Source: SZUA-309 sp965232595 (lineage in GTDB: Bacteria; Pseudomonadota; Gammaproteobacteria; Pseudomonadales; Azotimanducaceae). Taken from it: 64,000 bases of DNA. Shown piece by piece: positions 19,954 through 28,480 of this stretch. Positions within the stretch are counted from its first letter, which is position 1; each line of letters begins with the position of its first letter. The notes under the pieces are model-generated. The model was not told where the DNA came from. It made no database searches and saw nothing but the letters and a program-made list of their open reading frames with translations. Location: assembly GCA_965232595.1 (NCBI GenBank), contig OZ246983.1, positions 3,286,001 through 3,350,000 of the forward strand, read 5' to 3'. The translations under genes and the position numbers were made by a program.

Positions 19954-21564
19954 TCACATCCGGAACACGCCGAAGCGCGTCTCGTCCACGGGTCGATTCA
20001 ACGCGGCCGACAGGCTCAGGCCCAGCACCATTCTGGTGTCAGCCGGGTCGATGACCCCGTCGTCCCAGAGTCGGGCGGAGGCGTAGTAGGGGTGGCCTTC
20101 AGCCTCGTAGCTGTCGCGAATGGGTTGCTTGAAGGCCTCCTCGTCCTCCGCCGGCCACTCATCGCCGCCACGCTCGATGGCTTCCCGGCGCAGGGTTGCC
20201 AGCACGCTGGCCGCCTGCTCGCCACCCATCACGGAGATCCGGGCGTTCGGCCACATGTAGAGGAATCGGGGACCGTAAGCCCGACCGCACATGCCGTAGT
20301 TGCCGGCGCCGAACGAGCCGCCGATCAGCACCGTGAACTTCGGTACCCGGGCGCAGGCCACCGCGGTGACGAGCTTGGCGCCGTTCTTGGCGATGCCGCC
20401 TGCTTCGTACTGCTGCCCGACCATGAAGCCGGTGATGTTCTGCAGGAACAGCAGGGGAATCTTCCGCTGAGCGCAGAGCTCGATGAAATGTGCGCCCTTC
20501 AGCGCGGACTCGCTGAAGAGGATGCCGTTGTTGGCGATGATGCCCACCGGGTAACCCATGATCCGGGCGAACCCGGTGACCAGGGTGGTGCCGTACAGCG
20601 CCTTGAACTCGTCGAGCTCGGAGCCGTCGACCAGTCGGGCGATGACTTCCCGGACGTCGTACTGCACGCGGCTGTCAGCCGGTACCACGCCGCCGAGCTC
20701 CGTCACCGGGTAGAGCGGATCGACCGGCGCGGCGATGTCCAGGCTGGCCGGCTTCGAACGGTTGAGGCGTCGGATAGCTTTGCGGGCCAGCTGCAGCGCG
20801 TGTACGTCGTTGTTTGCCAGATGATCTGCCACCCCGGAGGTGCGAGCGTGCAGATCACCGCCGCCCAGATCCTCGGCGCTGACGATCTCGCCGGTGGCAG
20901 CTTTCACCAGCGGCGGACCGCCGAGAAAGATGGTGCCCTGGTTTTTGACGATGATCGCCTCATCGGACATGGCCGGCACGTAGGCGCCGCCGGCCGTGCA
21001 GGAGCCCATGACCACGGCAATCTGCGGGATGTTCTCCGCGGACATGTTCGCCTGGTTATAAAAGATGCGGCCGAAGTGCTCTTTGTCGGGGAAGATCCCG
21101 TCCTGGTTCGGCAGGTTGGCGCCGCCTGAATCCACCAGGTAGATGCAGGGCAGGTTGTTCTCGGCAGCGATCGCCTGCGCCCGCAGGTGCTTCTTCACGG
21201 TCACGGGGTAATAGGTGCCGCCTTTCACCGTGGCGTCGTTGGCAACGATCACGCACTCCGTACCTTCCACCCGGCCGATGCCGGTGATGATGCCGGCGCC
21301 CGGCACATCGTCGTCGCCGTACATGTCGTGGGCAGCAAGCTGGGAAAACTCGAGGAAGGGCGAGCCGGGATCGACCAGAGCGGTGACCCGTTCCCGTGGC
21401 AGCAACTTACCGCGCTCTTTGTGCCTTGCCTGATAGCGCTCGCCGCCACCTTTCTTGACCTCGGCGACCAGCGCGTTGAGGTCGTCGACCTGAGCCTGCA
21501 TGTGCGCAGCGTTGGCCTGAAAGTCGGCAGCGTTCGGATTGATGGTGGAGCGGATGACTGACAT
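19954..21564 (-). CDS. liuB: Methylcrotonyl-CoA carboxylase carboxyltransferase beta subunit
   Basis: A 536-residue carboxyltransferase of the MCC/PCC beta type. Visible segments are the N-terminal KGGGERYQARHKERGKLLPRERV, cited as RHKERGKLLPRER, then YLVDSGGANLPNQ, GGAYVPAMSDE, FLQNITGFMVGQQYE and SFGAGNYGMCGRAYGPRF, cited as GAGNYGMCGRAYGPR. The NITGFMVGQ and SGGANLP forms are characteristic of the MCC branch. It transfers the carboxyl group from carboxybiotin to methylcrotonyl-CoA. It lies 10 bases after isovaleryl-CoA dehydrogenase and 14 bases before the alpha subunit. Confidence 0.95.
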   Translation of the reverse strand: MSVIRSTINPNAADFQANAAHMQAQVDDLNALVAEVKKGGGERYQARHKERGKLLPRERVTALVDPGSPFLEFSQLAAHDMYGDDDVPGAGIITGIGRVEGTECVIVANDATVKGGTYYPVTVKKHLRAQAIAAENNLPCIYLVDSGGANLPNQDGIFPDKEHFGRIFYNQANMSAENIPQIAVVMGSCTAGGAYVPAMSDEAIIVKNQGTIFLGGPPLVKAATGEIVSAEDLGGGDLHARTSGVADHLANNDVHALQLARKAIRRLNRSKPASLDIAAPVDPLYPVTELGGVVPADSRVQYDVREVIARLVDGSELDEFKALYGTTLVTGFARIMGYPVGIIANNGILFSESALKGAHFIELCAQRKIPLLFLQNITGFMVGQQYEAGGIAKNGAKLVTAVACARVPKFTVLIGGSFGAGNYGMCGRAYGPRFLYMWPNARISVMGGEQAASVLATLRREAIERGGDEWPAEDEEAFKQPIRDSYEAEGHPYYASARLWDDGVIDPADTRMVLGLSLSAALNRPVDETRFGVFRM

Positions 21565-21574
21565 GTGGAATTCC

Positions 21575-22744
21575 TCAGGCGGACTCGGCGAAGAGCTCGC
21601 GGCCGATCAGCATGCGCCGGACCTCTGAGGTGCCGGCGCCGATCTCGTAGAGCTTGGCGTCACGCAGCAGGCGACCGGTCTCGTACTCGTTGATGTAGCC
21701 ATTGCCACCTAAGGCCTGAATCGCCTGCAGGGCGCACTGGGTTGCCTGCTCGGCGGTGTAGAGAATCACCGCGGCAGCATCCTTCCGGCTCGCCAGGCCG
21801 CGATCGCAAGCCCGGGCGACCGCGTAGAGGTAGGCGCGGCTGGCATTCAGCACGGCGTACATGTCCGCCAGCTTGCCCTGCATGAGCTGAAACTCGCCGA
21901 TAGCCTGGCCGAACTGGTTGCGCTCGTGCACGTAGGGAACCACCACGTCCAGGCAGGCCTGCATCAGCCCGACCGGGCCGCCGGAGAGCACGGTCCGCTC
22001 GTAGTCGAGCCCGGACATCAGCACGCCGACGCCGCGACCCTCTTCGCCGAGCACGTTGGCGACCGGCACAGGGCAATCCTCGAACACGAGCTCACAGGTG
22101 TTCGAGCCGCGCATACCGAGCTTGTCCAGCTTCTGCGCCTGGCTGAAGCCGGGGAGCCCGCGCTCGACGATGAAGGCGGTGATGCCCTTCGAGCCCGCAT
22201 CCATGTCAGTCTTGGCGTAGATCACGTAGGTATCTGCGTCCGGCCCGTTGGTGATCCACATCTTGTTGCCGTTCAGCACGTAGACGTCGCCCTGCCGCTC
22301 GGCCTTCAGCTTCATGCTCACTACGTCGGAGCCGGCTCCGGGCTCAGACATGGCAAGCGCGCCGACGTGCTCGCCGGAGCAGAGCTTCGGCAGGTAAGTC
22401 TGCTTCTGCTCCTCGGTGCCCATGCGATGGATCTGGTTCACGCAGAGGTTGGAGTGAGCGCCGAAAGAGAGTCCCACCGAACCGGACGCCCGGCTGATCT
22501 CCTCCATCGCGATCACGTGAGCGAGGTAGCCCATGTTGCTGCCACCATAGGCCTCCGCCACGGTGATCCCGAGCACGCCGAGCTCACCCATCTTCTGCCA
22601 CAGGTCCATGGGGAACTCGTTGCTCTGGTCGATCTCAGCTGCCCTGGGCCTGATCTCCTCCTGGGCGAACCGGTAGACGGTGTCGCGGAGCATGTCGAGC
22701 TCCTCGCCGAGGTTGTGGTCGAGCATGGAAAATGATGCGTTCAT
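21575..22744 (-). CDS. liuA: Isovaleryl-CoA dehydrogenase
   Basis: A 389-residue flavin acyl-CoA dehydrogenase. It has YGGSNMGYLAHV near residue 80, AMSEPGAGSDVVSM for flavin and substrate binding, WITNGPDAD, and the late segment GGNGYINEYETGRLLRDAK, cited as GNGYINEYETGR, whose Glu fits the catalytic-base position of IVD-type enzymes. It oxidises isovaleryl-CoA to 3-methylcrotonyl-CoA. The start MNASFSMLDH at 22744 directly follows the MerR gene (2-base gap). This and the following carboxylase genes define the liu operon. Confidence 0.93.
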   Translation of the reverse strand: MNASFSMLDHNLGEELDMLRDTVYRFAQEEIRPRAAEIDQSNEFPMDLWQKMGELGVLGITVAEAYGGSNMGYLAHVIAMEEISRASGSVGLSFGAHSNLCVNQIHRMGTEEQKQTYLPKLCSGEHVGALAMSEPGAGSDVVSMKLKAERQGDVYVLNGNKMWITNGPDADTYVIYAKTDMDAGSKGITAFIVERGLPGFSQAQKLDKLGMRGSNTCELVFEDCPVPVANVLGEEGRGVGVLMSGLDYERTVLSGGPVGLMQACLDVVVPYVHERNQFGQAIGEFQLMQGKLADMYAVLNASRAYLYAVARACDRGLASRKDAAAVILYTAEQATQCALQAIQALGGNGYINEYETGRLLRDAKLYEIGAGTSEVRRMLIGRELFAESA

Positions 22745-22746
22745 GG

Positions 22747-23157
22747 TTATCCCACCTGTGCGTCGGTCTGTTTGTTCGCTTCGATCAGCGCCCGTACTTC
22801 CTGTTCGGTGCGGGCTTCCCAATTGGCGAGGTCGCTGAGCATCTGCTCCAGATCCTGCTTCTGCTGCTCGAGCCGGCTGCGGCTCTCGCGGATTTTGTCG
22901 ATCACGGCCAGCAGTTGCTGCTGGTTGTCGGAGCCCGAGTCGTACATGCCGATGAGGTCGGCACTTTCTTCGAGGGTAAGGCCCAGGCGTTTTCCACGCA
23001 GGATCAGGCGCAGCCGGGTGCGGTCGGCGCGGCTGTAGACGCGGTTCTGCCCTTCCCGTGCAGGGTTCAACAGGCCCTTCTCTTCGTAGAAGCGCAGCGT
23101 GCGCGAGGTGATCTCGAACTCCCGCGCCAGATCGCGGATGCTGTAGTGATCGGCCAT
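22747..23157 (-). CDS. liuR: MerR-family regulator of the leucine operon (LiuR-like)
   Basis: A 136-residue MerR protein. The winged helix-turn-helix begins YSIRDLAREFEITSRTLRFYEEKGLL, cited as EITSRTLRFYEEKGLL. A long dimerisation coiled coil follows (residues 80-130, rich in Gln, Glu and Arg), ending without a cysteine-rich metal loop. This matches LiuR, which represses branched-chain amino-acid catabolic genes in gammaproteobacteria. It is the first gene of the operon and lies 65 bases downstream of a perfect 8-2-8 palindrome, so autoregulation is likely. Confidence 0.88.
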   Translation of the reverse strand: MADHYSIRDLAREFEITSRTLRFYEEKGLLNPAREGQNRVYSRADRTRLRLILRGKRLGLTLEESADLIGMYDSGSDNQQQLLAVIDKIRESRSRLEQQKQDLEQMLSDLANWEARTEQEVRALIEANKQTDAQVG

Positions 23158-23208
23158 TTTCCTCCCTCTGATCTCTTTAGATGCTGGGTCATCCTTCGAG
23201 ACCTGGCC

Positions 23209-23238
23209 ATGTTAAACTTACGTTGACGTAAACGTCAA
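23209..23238 (-). promoter_or_regulatory. Candidate promoter of the liu operon
   Basis: Read on the minus strand, TTGACG (23238-23233) and TAACAT (23214-23209) form sigma-70-like -35 and -10 boxes with an 18-base spacer. The long spacer is usual for MerR-controlled promoters. The -35 box lies inside the palindrome at 23222-23239. Confidence 0.5.
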
Positions 23239-23239
23239 C
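23222..23239. promoter_or_regulatory. Palindromic operator upstream of the MerR gene
   Basis: GTTGACGTAAACGTCAAC contains perfect 8-bp arms around a 2-base centre. It overlaps the proposed -35 box and spacer of the operon promoter. Its form (GACGT/ACGTC half sites) is what is expected of LiuR operators, from memory of the family. Confidence 0.65.
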
Positions 23240-23327
23240 TTATTCGGGGCGAATCAATAACCGAACGGTAGTAGGGTCCTCGGGCGGAGAGGCGATGGGC
23301 CATGAAGTTTGGAAAAAGGATGCTCTG

Positions 23328-23561
23328 ATGAGTAACAGCGGCGATCTGGGATTCACGGCCAGCGTGCGGGGCGCGGAGATCATCATTTTCCACCACGGTC
23401 GAAAAGCGACGACCTTGAGAGGAATGAAGGCGGCGGAGTTCAGGGATGACCTCGAGCGGTTGCCTGCCGACGAGCTGCAGGAATTGATGGCACGACTGAC
23501 GGGTAACTACAGACACGGCAACGAACGCACCGCAAGGAATCACCCCAGAAACAGACGCTGA
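23328..23561 (+). CDS. Small conserved-looking protein of unknown function
   Basis: A 77-residue protein starting MSNSGDLGFTASVRGAEI. AAGGA at 23316-23320 is 7 bases ahead of ATG 23328; an earlier in-frame ATG has no such site. The body (residues 10-50) mixes short hydrophobic strands with a polar helix, GMKAAEFRDDLERLPADELQELMARL, cited as DDLERLPADELQEL. The tail is basic and disordered. I do not recognise a family. It lies divergent from the liu operon and could be a DNA- or RNA-binding accessory protein, but nothing proves this. Confidence 0.6.
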   Translation: MSNSGDLGFTASVRGAEIIIFHHGRKATTLRGMKAAEFRDDLERLPADELQELMARLTGNYRHGNERTARNHPRNRR

Positions 23562-23637
23562 GCAAGCGCCCTGCCAGCAGCGGCGGCTTCGGTTTTCCAC
23601 GATTTATACGGGCTGGACACCAGGCTAGGTTCAGCCG

Positions 23638-24201
23638 ATGAAGACGCGTTTGCGAATGGCCGCTGCGGTGGCTTTCCTGCTCCTGACTGTTATGCGGCCC
23701 GAGATGGTGGCGGCTGAGCCAGTACTTCTGTTCGAAGGCGACACGGTCGTAGGCGCGCGCGGCCTCATCGTCGAAGGCGACCTCTACGACGTAGAGATCA
23801 TCGATGACAGCTGCATCGAGCTGCTCGATGGCTGCGATGAGCCGGGTGATTTCCCGTTCGACTCGGTTGTGCTTGCCGAGACCGCCAGCGCCGCGCTTCA
23901 GGCGCTGTTTTCTCCACAGGGCCGAGCCATCAGAGGCTGTGATCCGACCCGGGGCTGCTCGGTACTGACGCCGATCGACCTCAGCAGCAACAGCGGTCGG
24001 GTCCGAGCGGTGGATCTCTACGTGCTCGGGCCCGGATGCAGCAGTGACTGCGCCACCCAATACGGTTGGGAAACGCCGGAGCCGGACAGTGATCTGACCG
24101 CCCAACCCTACATGGTCTATGCCATCTGGCGGGTGCTGGAGCCGGATGATGGCTTCCTTTTACGGGTACTGGTCCCTTCGCTCGAGAACGCTCAGCCATA
24201 A
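23638..24201 (+). CDS. Exported protein of unknown function
   Basis: A 187-residue protein. The first 25 residues look like a Sec signal peptide: basic MKTRLR, then AAAVAFLLLTVM and a small-residue cleavage region ending MVAAEP. The mature part contains six cysteines that could form disulphides (DSCIELLDGCDEP, GCDPTRGCS, GPGCSSDCATQ). That is unusual for a cytoplasmic protein and supports a periplasmic or outer location. No domain is recognised. It ends 74 bases before the next exported protein gene. Confidence 0.65.
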   Translation: MKTRLRMAAAVAFLLLTVMRPEMVAAEPVLLFEGDTVVGARGLIVEGDLYDVEIIDDSCIELLDGCDEPGDFPFDSVVLAETASAALQALFSPQGRAIRGCDPTRGCSVLTPIDLSSNSGRVRAVDLYVLGPGCSSDCATQYGWETPEPDSDLTAQPYMVYAIWRVLEPDDGFLLRVLVPSLENAQP

Positions 24202-24275
24202 CGCTTTCGCTGTTCGCCTCACTTTCTATCCGAGTTCGTGTCTAATGGTGATCGCATGTCATGGGGAGGGAGCTC

Positions 24276-24926
24276 ATGGGTACGAAGCGTTCAGGCGCAA
24301 CCCGGCGTGAAGTATTGGCGGGAATATCGATTGGCCTGACCCAGCTGGCTGCCGCGCCCGCCGTGGCCAACAAGCCGCAAAACAAGTTCGATCTCGATAA
24401 CTTCGTTGTTGATTGCATTCTTGCGAACCAGGGTCCTGATGCGCAGCTCGCCGTTCTGGAAGTTCTGCAGAAGGCTGTGCAGGACCACAGGCGAGTGCTC
24501 AGTTCGTTCGAACCACTGCAGAGAGCGGGCATCACTCCGATCCATCGCTCCGACACCCTGACGATCTTCAGTGCGGTCTGGACACCGCAGATGAACCTGA
24601 TGCCGCACAACCATCTGATGTGGGCAAACATCGGTATCTATGCCGGCCGTGAGGACAACATCTTCTGGGAAAGGAACGATCAGGGCATTACTGCCAACCA
24701 TGCTGAAGCTCTGTTCGAAGGGGATGCTGCACGGCTGCCGACGGACGCAATTCACTCGGTAACCAATCCGTTGCTGCGTTTCACCGGAGGCATCCACATC
24801 TACGGAGGCGACTTCTTCAACACAACCCGCACGCAGTGGAATCCCGAGACTCTGGCGGAAGAACCGTCTGACGGTGATGCGATCAGGGCGATGTTCGAGC
24901 GGGAAAACGTCCGGCTCGGAATCTAA
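24276..24926 (+). CDS. Tat-exported cupin-like protein (cysteine-dioxygenase-like fold)
   Basis: A 216-residue protein. It begins MGTKRSGATRREVLAGISIG, with a twin-arginine TRREVL motif, a hydrophobic stretch and AAPAVA cleavage region, so Tat export is likely. MPHNHLMWANIGIYAGRED in the middle resembles the double-stranded beta-helix metal site HxH of cysteine-dioxygenase-like proteins, and IHIYGGDFF could supply a further His. A metal-dependent oxygenase role is possible. GGGGAGGG precedes ATG 24276. Its end overlaps the convergent amidohydrolase gene by 4 bases. Confidence 0.68.
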   Translation: MGTKRSGATRREVLAGISIGLTQLAAAPAVANKPQNKFDLDNFVVDCILANQGPDAQLAVLEVLQKAVQDHRRVLSSFEPLQRAGITPIHRSDTLTIFSAVWTPQMNLMPHNHLMWANIGIYAGREDNIFWERNDQGITANHAEALFEGDAARLPTDAIHSVTNPLLRFTGGIHIYGGDFFNTTRTQWNPETLAEEPSDGDAIRAMFERENVRLGI

Positions 24927-26158
24927 CTCGCGGTAGCGCCGGGCGAGGCAGGCTGCCCGCATTTGAACACATTGAACCGATCCCGATCCTGCAGGATTCG
25001 AATGTCAGCCAGCGGGTCGCCATCGATGATGAGGAAGTCGGCGCGATTGCCCTGCTGCAGCGTGCCCAGCGAGCCCGACGGATCCATCGCTTCGCCACCG
25101 TTACGTGTGGCGCAGACGAGGGCTTCTGCCGGACGCATGCCGAACAGGTCCACGAAGTACTGGAGGTCTTTCGCGTAGGTGCCGTGCGGGGCGATGCTAA
25201 TCCCGTAGTCGCCACCGACCACGAGCCGCACGCCCGCTTTACGGAGCATCTCCACGGAGGCAACCGTCGCCTCGATCTCCGCCTCATAGCCCTGCGCTAT
25301 CGCCACCTGCCTAGGCACGCCCAGGGACTCACACTGATCGAGGTACTGGACTTCCCAGGCGATCGCGGGGCCGACGACGATCTTCTCGTTGCGGGCGGCA
25401 AGCAGGTCCACCGCCTCGGCGTCCAGATAGTTGGCATGACCGACGAAGTCGACGCCCGCGCGCACGGCCTGCTTGACTGCAGCCGCGCTTCGCGCGTGGC
25501 AGGCCACCCGCAGGCCGCGCCGGTGTGCCTCATCCACCACGGCGACCACCTCCTCATCGCAGAAAGAGAGCTCCCCGGGCGGGTTGACCGGGTTGATGGC
25601 TTCGCCGTCGATGAAGATCTTGACCACGTCCACCTGGTCCCGGCGCTGCTCACGAACTGCCTGGCGCAGCGCCCACGGCCCGTCGGCAATCTGGCTCAGG
25701 CCGCCCGGGGAATCCACGTTGCTCGCGGTAGCGCCGAGGTCGCGACCGGCAGCCAGCAGGCGCGGCCCTGGTATCTGCCCGGCGTTGATGGCGTCGCGCA
25801 GCGCCACGTCGATCTTAAAGGTGGATCCGAAACTGATCGCCGACGTGAATCCCGAGTTGAGCATGAGCTCGGCATTTCGCACAGCGGTGATGGTGGCGGT
25901 TTCCACCGGCGTCGCGCCGATGGCGAAGGGGCTCGCGTCAGCGAACGAGAGATGGGCGTGTGTCTCCGTCATCCCCGGCATGATGAAGCTGCCGGCTGCA
26001 TCGACGATCTCCGCGTCCGGCGGCAGCTCAGGCAGCTGCTCCTCGGGACCCGCGAACGCCACCGTATCCCCCTGAACCCACAAAGCGCCGTTGGCGATGA
26101 CGGCTTCGTCGGCGCCTGGAAACAGGCTGGCATTTCTGTAAACAGTATCAGTGGGCAT
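24923..26158 (-). CDS. Amidohydrolase family protein (metal-dependent hydrolase)
   Basis: A 411-residue TIM-barrel hydrolase of the imidazolonepropionase/prolidase-like branch. Metal residues are visible as ETHAHL (HxH) near residue 65, VVKIFIDG with a possible carboxylated Lys, ACHARS and GHANYLD for the later His ligands, and GGDYGIS for the Asp. The flanking beta-sandwich parts are present, with an adenine-deaminase-like ending REEKGDP-type pattern GNRADFLIIDGDPL. It hydrolyses an amide or cyclic C-N or C-O bond of unknown substrate. It is convergent with the cupin-like gene. Confidence 0.87.
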   Translation of the reverse strand: MPTDTVYRNASLFPGADEAVIANGALWVQGDTVAFAGPEEQLPELPPDAEIVDAAGSFIMPGMTETHAHLSFADASPFAIGATPVETATITAVRNAELMLNSGFTSAISFGSTFKIDVALRDAINAGQIPGPRLLAAGRDLGATASNVDSPGGLSQIADGPWALRQAVREQRRDQVDVVKIFIDGEAINPVNPPGELSFCDEEVVAVVDEAHRRGLRVACHARSAAAVKQAVRAGVDFVGHANYLDAEAVDLLAARNEKIVVGPAIAWEVQYLDQCESLGVPRQVAIAQGYEAEIEATVASVEMLRKAGVRLVVGGDYGISIAPHGTYAKDLQYFVDLFGMRPAEALVCATRNGGEAMDPSGSLGTLQQGNRADFLIIDGDPLADIRILQDRDRFNVFKCGQPASPGATAS

Positions 26159-26172
26159 CAGCAGCAGCCTGG

Positions 26173-26520
26173 TCAGTCGGCAAAAAACGCCGTCTTCTTC
26201 TCGCCGTTAGGCCCGTAAACCGGCTCGCCGCGCTCCACCAGATAAGCCTGGTTGATGCTCTGCTTAACGTTGGCGTTCTGCAGCAACGCCACCATCTGCA
26301 GGTAGTTCGGATGCTCGAAGTGTGCGGCCAGAGAGTCGCTGTCGTCCCACAGCTCGTAGACCTGAATGCGGGTCGGCACCGCCGGGTCGGGCGCAAAGCA
26401 GTAGTCCCTGCAACCGGCTTCTTCGGTCCGCGTTGCCATCTGCACATCGGCGGTGATGGCCACCGCGTGGTCCCGGTCGGCCTGATTCTCGAACTCCAGC
26501 GCGGCGACGACGATGATCAT
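26173..26520 (-). CDS. Antibiotic-biosynthesis-monooxygenase (ABM) domain protein
   Basis: A 115-residue dimeric alpha-beta barrel protein. The first strand MIIVVAALEFENQADRD, the CRDYCFAPDPA strand and RIQVYELWDDSDSLAAHFEHPNY, cited as VYELWDDSDSLAAHFEH, are the standard ABM/quinol monooxygenase layout. Such enzymes oxidise quinols or aromatic intermediates without metal or bound flavin. The gene lies between a beta-propeller gene and an amidohydrolase gene on the same strand with 14-base gaps, so all three are probably cotranscribed. Confidence 0.85.
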   Translation of the reverse strand: MIIVVAALEFENQADRDHAVAITADVQMATRTEEAGCRDYCFAPDPAVPTRIQVYELWDDSDSLAAHFEHPNYLQMVALLQNANVKQSINQAYLVERGEPVYGPNGEKKTAFFAD

Positions 26521-26534
26521 GGCATAGCTCCTCT

Positions 26535-27566
26535 TCAGTTCAGGTCGGCACGGGTCCAGCGGCGATGGGAAGGCCCGCCGGGTCCCCGCTGTTCGCCCGC
26601 GTGCTCGGGATAGACCGATGCGGTGTACAGGTCACCGTGCGCGTCCATCGCCAGCTGGTGGATGTAGATGGCAATGTTCTCAACCCGACGGACCACTTCG
26701 CCTGTGTCTTCATCAAGGATGGCCAGGTTGCTCATCCGGTCGCTTGCATAGATGTGTCGGCCGTAGGTTGCCAGGCTGAGCGGCAGGATGTGGGTCCACT
26801 CGTCGATGTAGTTGCCGTCTGCATCGAAGCGCTGGATGCGATGCTTCCAGTCGGGGTCCGGCTGCGTTCTATGCGGCGCGATCTGCCCCGGCATGGTCAT
26901 GTAGTCATGAAAGTTCCCGCCAACCAGGTCGGCCACCAGCAGCCGCCCCTGGGAGTCGATGGTGAGGGCGTGCGGCGTGTTGAACTCGCCGGGCCCCCGG
27001 CCCCAGCCGCCGATCGAGCGGATGTACTCGCCGTCAGGGGTGTACCAGACCAGGCGTGAGTTCCAGTACCCGTCTGCGACCACGATGTTCCCGTTGTCCT
27101 GCACGGCCACCGCGGTCGGGCCGTTGAAGTGCGACTCGTCGTCGCCCCACTCAGCAAAGGTACCCAGCTCCAGCAGCAGCTCGCCGCTCGGGTCGTACTT
27201 CCGCACCGTGTGGCCATCCCGGTCGGTCGTCCAGAACATGCCGTCCTTCTCGATGTAGATCGTGTGCGCGCCAAGAGCGAAGCCGCGTTCGTCGGACTGC
27301 CCCCACTTGCCCAGGTACTCGCCGTCGCGGGAGAACATGGAGATGCTGCTCTTGCCCATCTTGTCTTTCATTGCCAGGGGGTGGGCGGCCCAGTGCTCGA
27401 TGTCCCGCGTGAAGAGGTAGATGACGCCTTCAGCGTCCACGGCGACTCCGGAGCCCATTTCGAACTGCATGTCGGCAGGGTAACGGGGCCAGCCTTCAGC
27501 CAGCCGGTACCCGCTGCGCGGGTCGTTGCTCTCGGTGTTATTTTCCACATCGTGAGACGTGCACAT
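26535..27566 (-). CDS. NHL-type six-bladed beta-propeller protein
   Basis: A 343-residue protein made of repeated blades with the NHL pattern, for example FNGPTAVAVQDNGNIVVADG, cited as GPTAVAVQDNGNIVVADG, FNTPHALTIDSQGRLLVADL, and GVAVDAEGVIYLFTRD. No signal peptide is seen. Close relatives are annotated as peptidylglycine alpha-hydroxyglycine lyase-like proteins, which would act on C-N bonds, but a lyase role is not shown here. Start at 27566. It belongs to a same-strand group with an SDR and Rieske oxygenase behind it and ABM and amidohydrolase genes ahead. Confidence 0.8.
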   Translation of the reverse strand: MCTSHDVENNTESNDPRSGYRLAEGWPRYPADMQFEMGSGVAVDAEGVIYLFTRDIEHWAAHPLAMKDKMGKSSISMFSRDGEYLGKWGQSDERGFALGAHTIYIEKDGMFWTTDRDGHTVRKYDPSGELLLELGTFAEWGDDESHFNGPTAVAVQDNGNIVVADGYWNSRLVWYTPDGEYIRSIGGWGRGPGEFNTPHALTIDSQGRLLVADLVGGNFHDYMTMPGQIAPHRTQPDPDWKHRIQRFDADGNYIDEWTHILPLSLATYGRHIYASDRMSNLAILDEDTGEVVRRVENIAIYIHQLAMDAHGDLYTASVYPEHAGEQRGPGGPSHRRWTRADLN

Positions 27567-27654
27567 GATCTGGCTTCCCCTCCCGGATCAGCAGTCGAGC
27601 GTATCGGCGGCCTGGCGGCCACGCAAGCAGCGAGTCTTGCGCAGGCCGCTCGCG

Positions 27655-28431
27655 TTACAGGCCTCCGTTGATCACGATGTCCTGACCGGTCATCCAGCTA
27701 GACGCTGGCGATGCCAGGTACACGACGGCGGGGGCAATGTCCTCCGGCGCGCCGATACGACCGAGCGGCACGCCGAACTTTTTGCCCATCTCGGGGATGT
27801 CCTCCTCGGTCATCTTGGTGAACTCGAGGAAGACCTCGGTCGGGATCGGCCCCGGGGAGACCGAGTTGACCCGGATGCCGAGTGGCGCCATCTCCGCGGC
27901 CAGCGTCTGGGTGAGGTTGTTGACGCCGCTTTTGGCGACCGCGTACGGGCCGTTGTAAGGCGAGGCGCGATTGGCGACCTGGGAGGAGATGTTGATGATC
28001 GTGCCGCCGCCGTTTTCCTTCATCAGGTTTCCAGCTGCTTGAGCACCCGTCCACACCGCTTTCAGGTTCAGGTTCAGCTGAAAATCCCACTGCCTTTCCG
28101 GAAGGTCGAGAAAGGTGCGTGGCACCCGATCGTCCGCACCGCCCGCGTTGCTCACCCAGCAGGTCAGCGCGCCCATCTCGCTCAGCGTCTGCTCCGCCAG
28201 GGCCTGCACCTGCTCGATCTCCATCATGTCGGTGGTGATTGCCAGCGCTCGTCGGCCGAGGGCGCGTATCTTCTCTGCGACTGCTTCGATTTCGTGAGTG
28301 CGCCTGGCGGCCACGACCACGTCCGCGCCGGCCTCGGCAAGGCCGAGCGCGATGGCTTCACCTATTCCGCGACCGCCACCGGTGACTACTGCCACCTGAC
28401 CATCCAGTCGGAAGCTGTCTATGATGCTCAT
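27655..28431 (-). CDS. SDR-family oxidoreductase
   Basis: A 258-residue classical SDR with VTGGGRGIGEAIA, the SNAGGADD segment in place of the usual NNAG, and an active site in NISSQVANRASPYNGPYAVAKSG, cited as YNGPYAVAKSG. The tail is VINGGL. The body resembles 7-alpha-hydroxysteroid dehydrogenase and FabG-like enzymes. It lies 49 bases downstream of a Rieske oxygenase gene on the same strand and may oxidise that enzyme's hydroxylated product. Confidence 0.9.
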   Translation of the reverse strand: MSIIDSFRLDGQVAVVTGGGRGIGEAIALGLAEAGADVVVAARRTHEIEAVAEKIRALGRRALAITTDMMEIEQVQALAEQTLSEMGALTCWVSNAGGADDRVPRTFLDLPERQWDFQLNLNLKAVWTGAQAAGNLMKENGGGTIINISSQVANRASPYNGPYAVAKSGVNNLTQTLAAEMAPLGIRVNSVSPGPIPTEVFLEFTKMTEEDIPEMGKKFGVPLGRIGAPEDIAPAVVYLASPASSWMTGQDIVINGGL

Positions 28432-28480
28432 CCCTGTCCTCTCCTGTTAAACGCAATTGGATTCAGTTTGTTGGCGGGGA

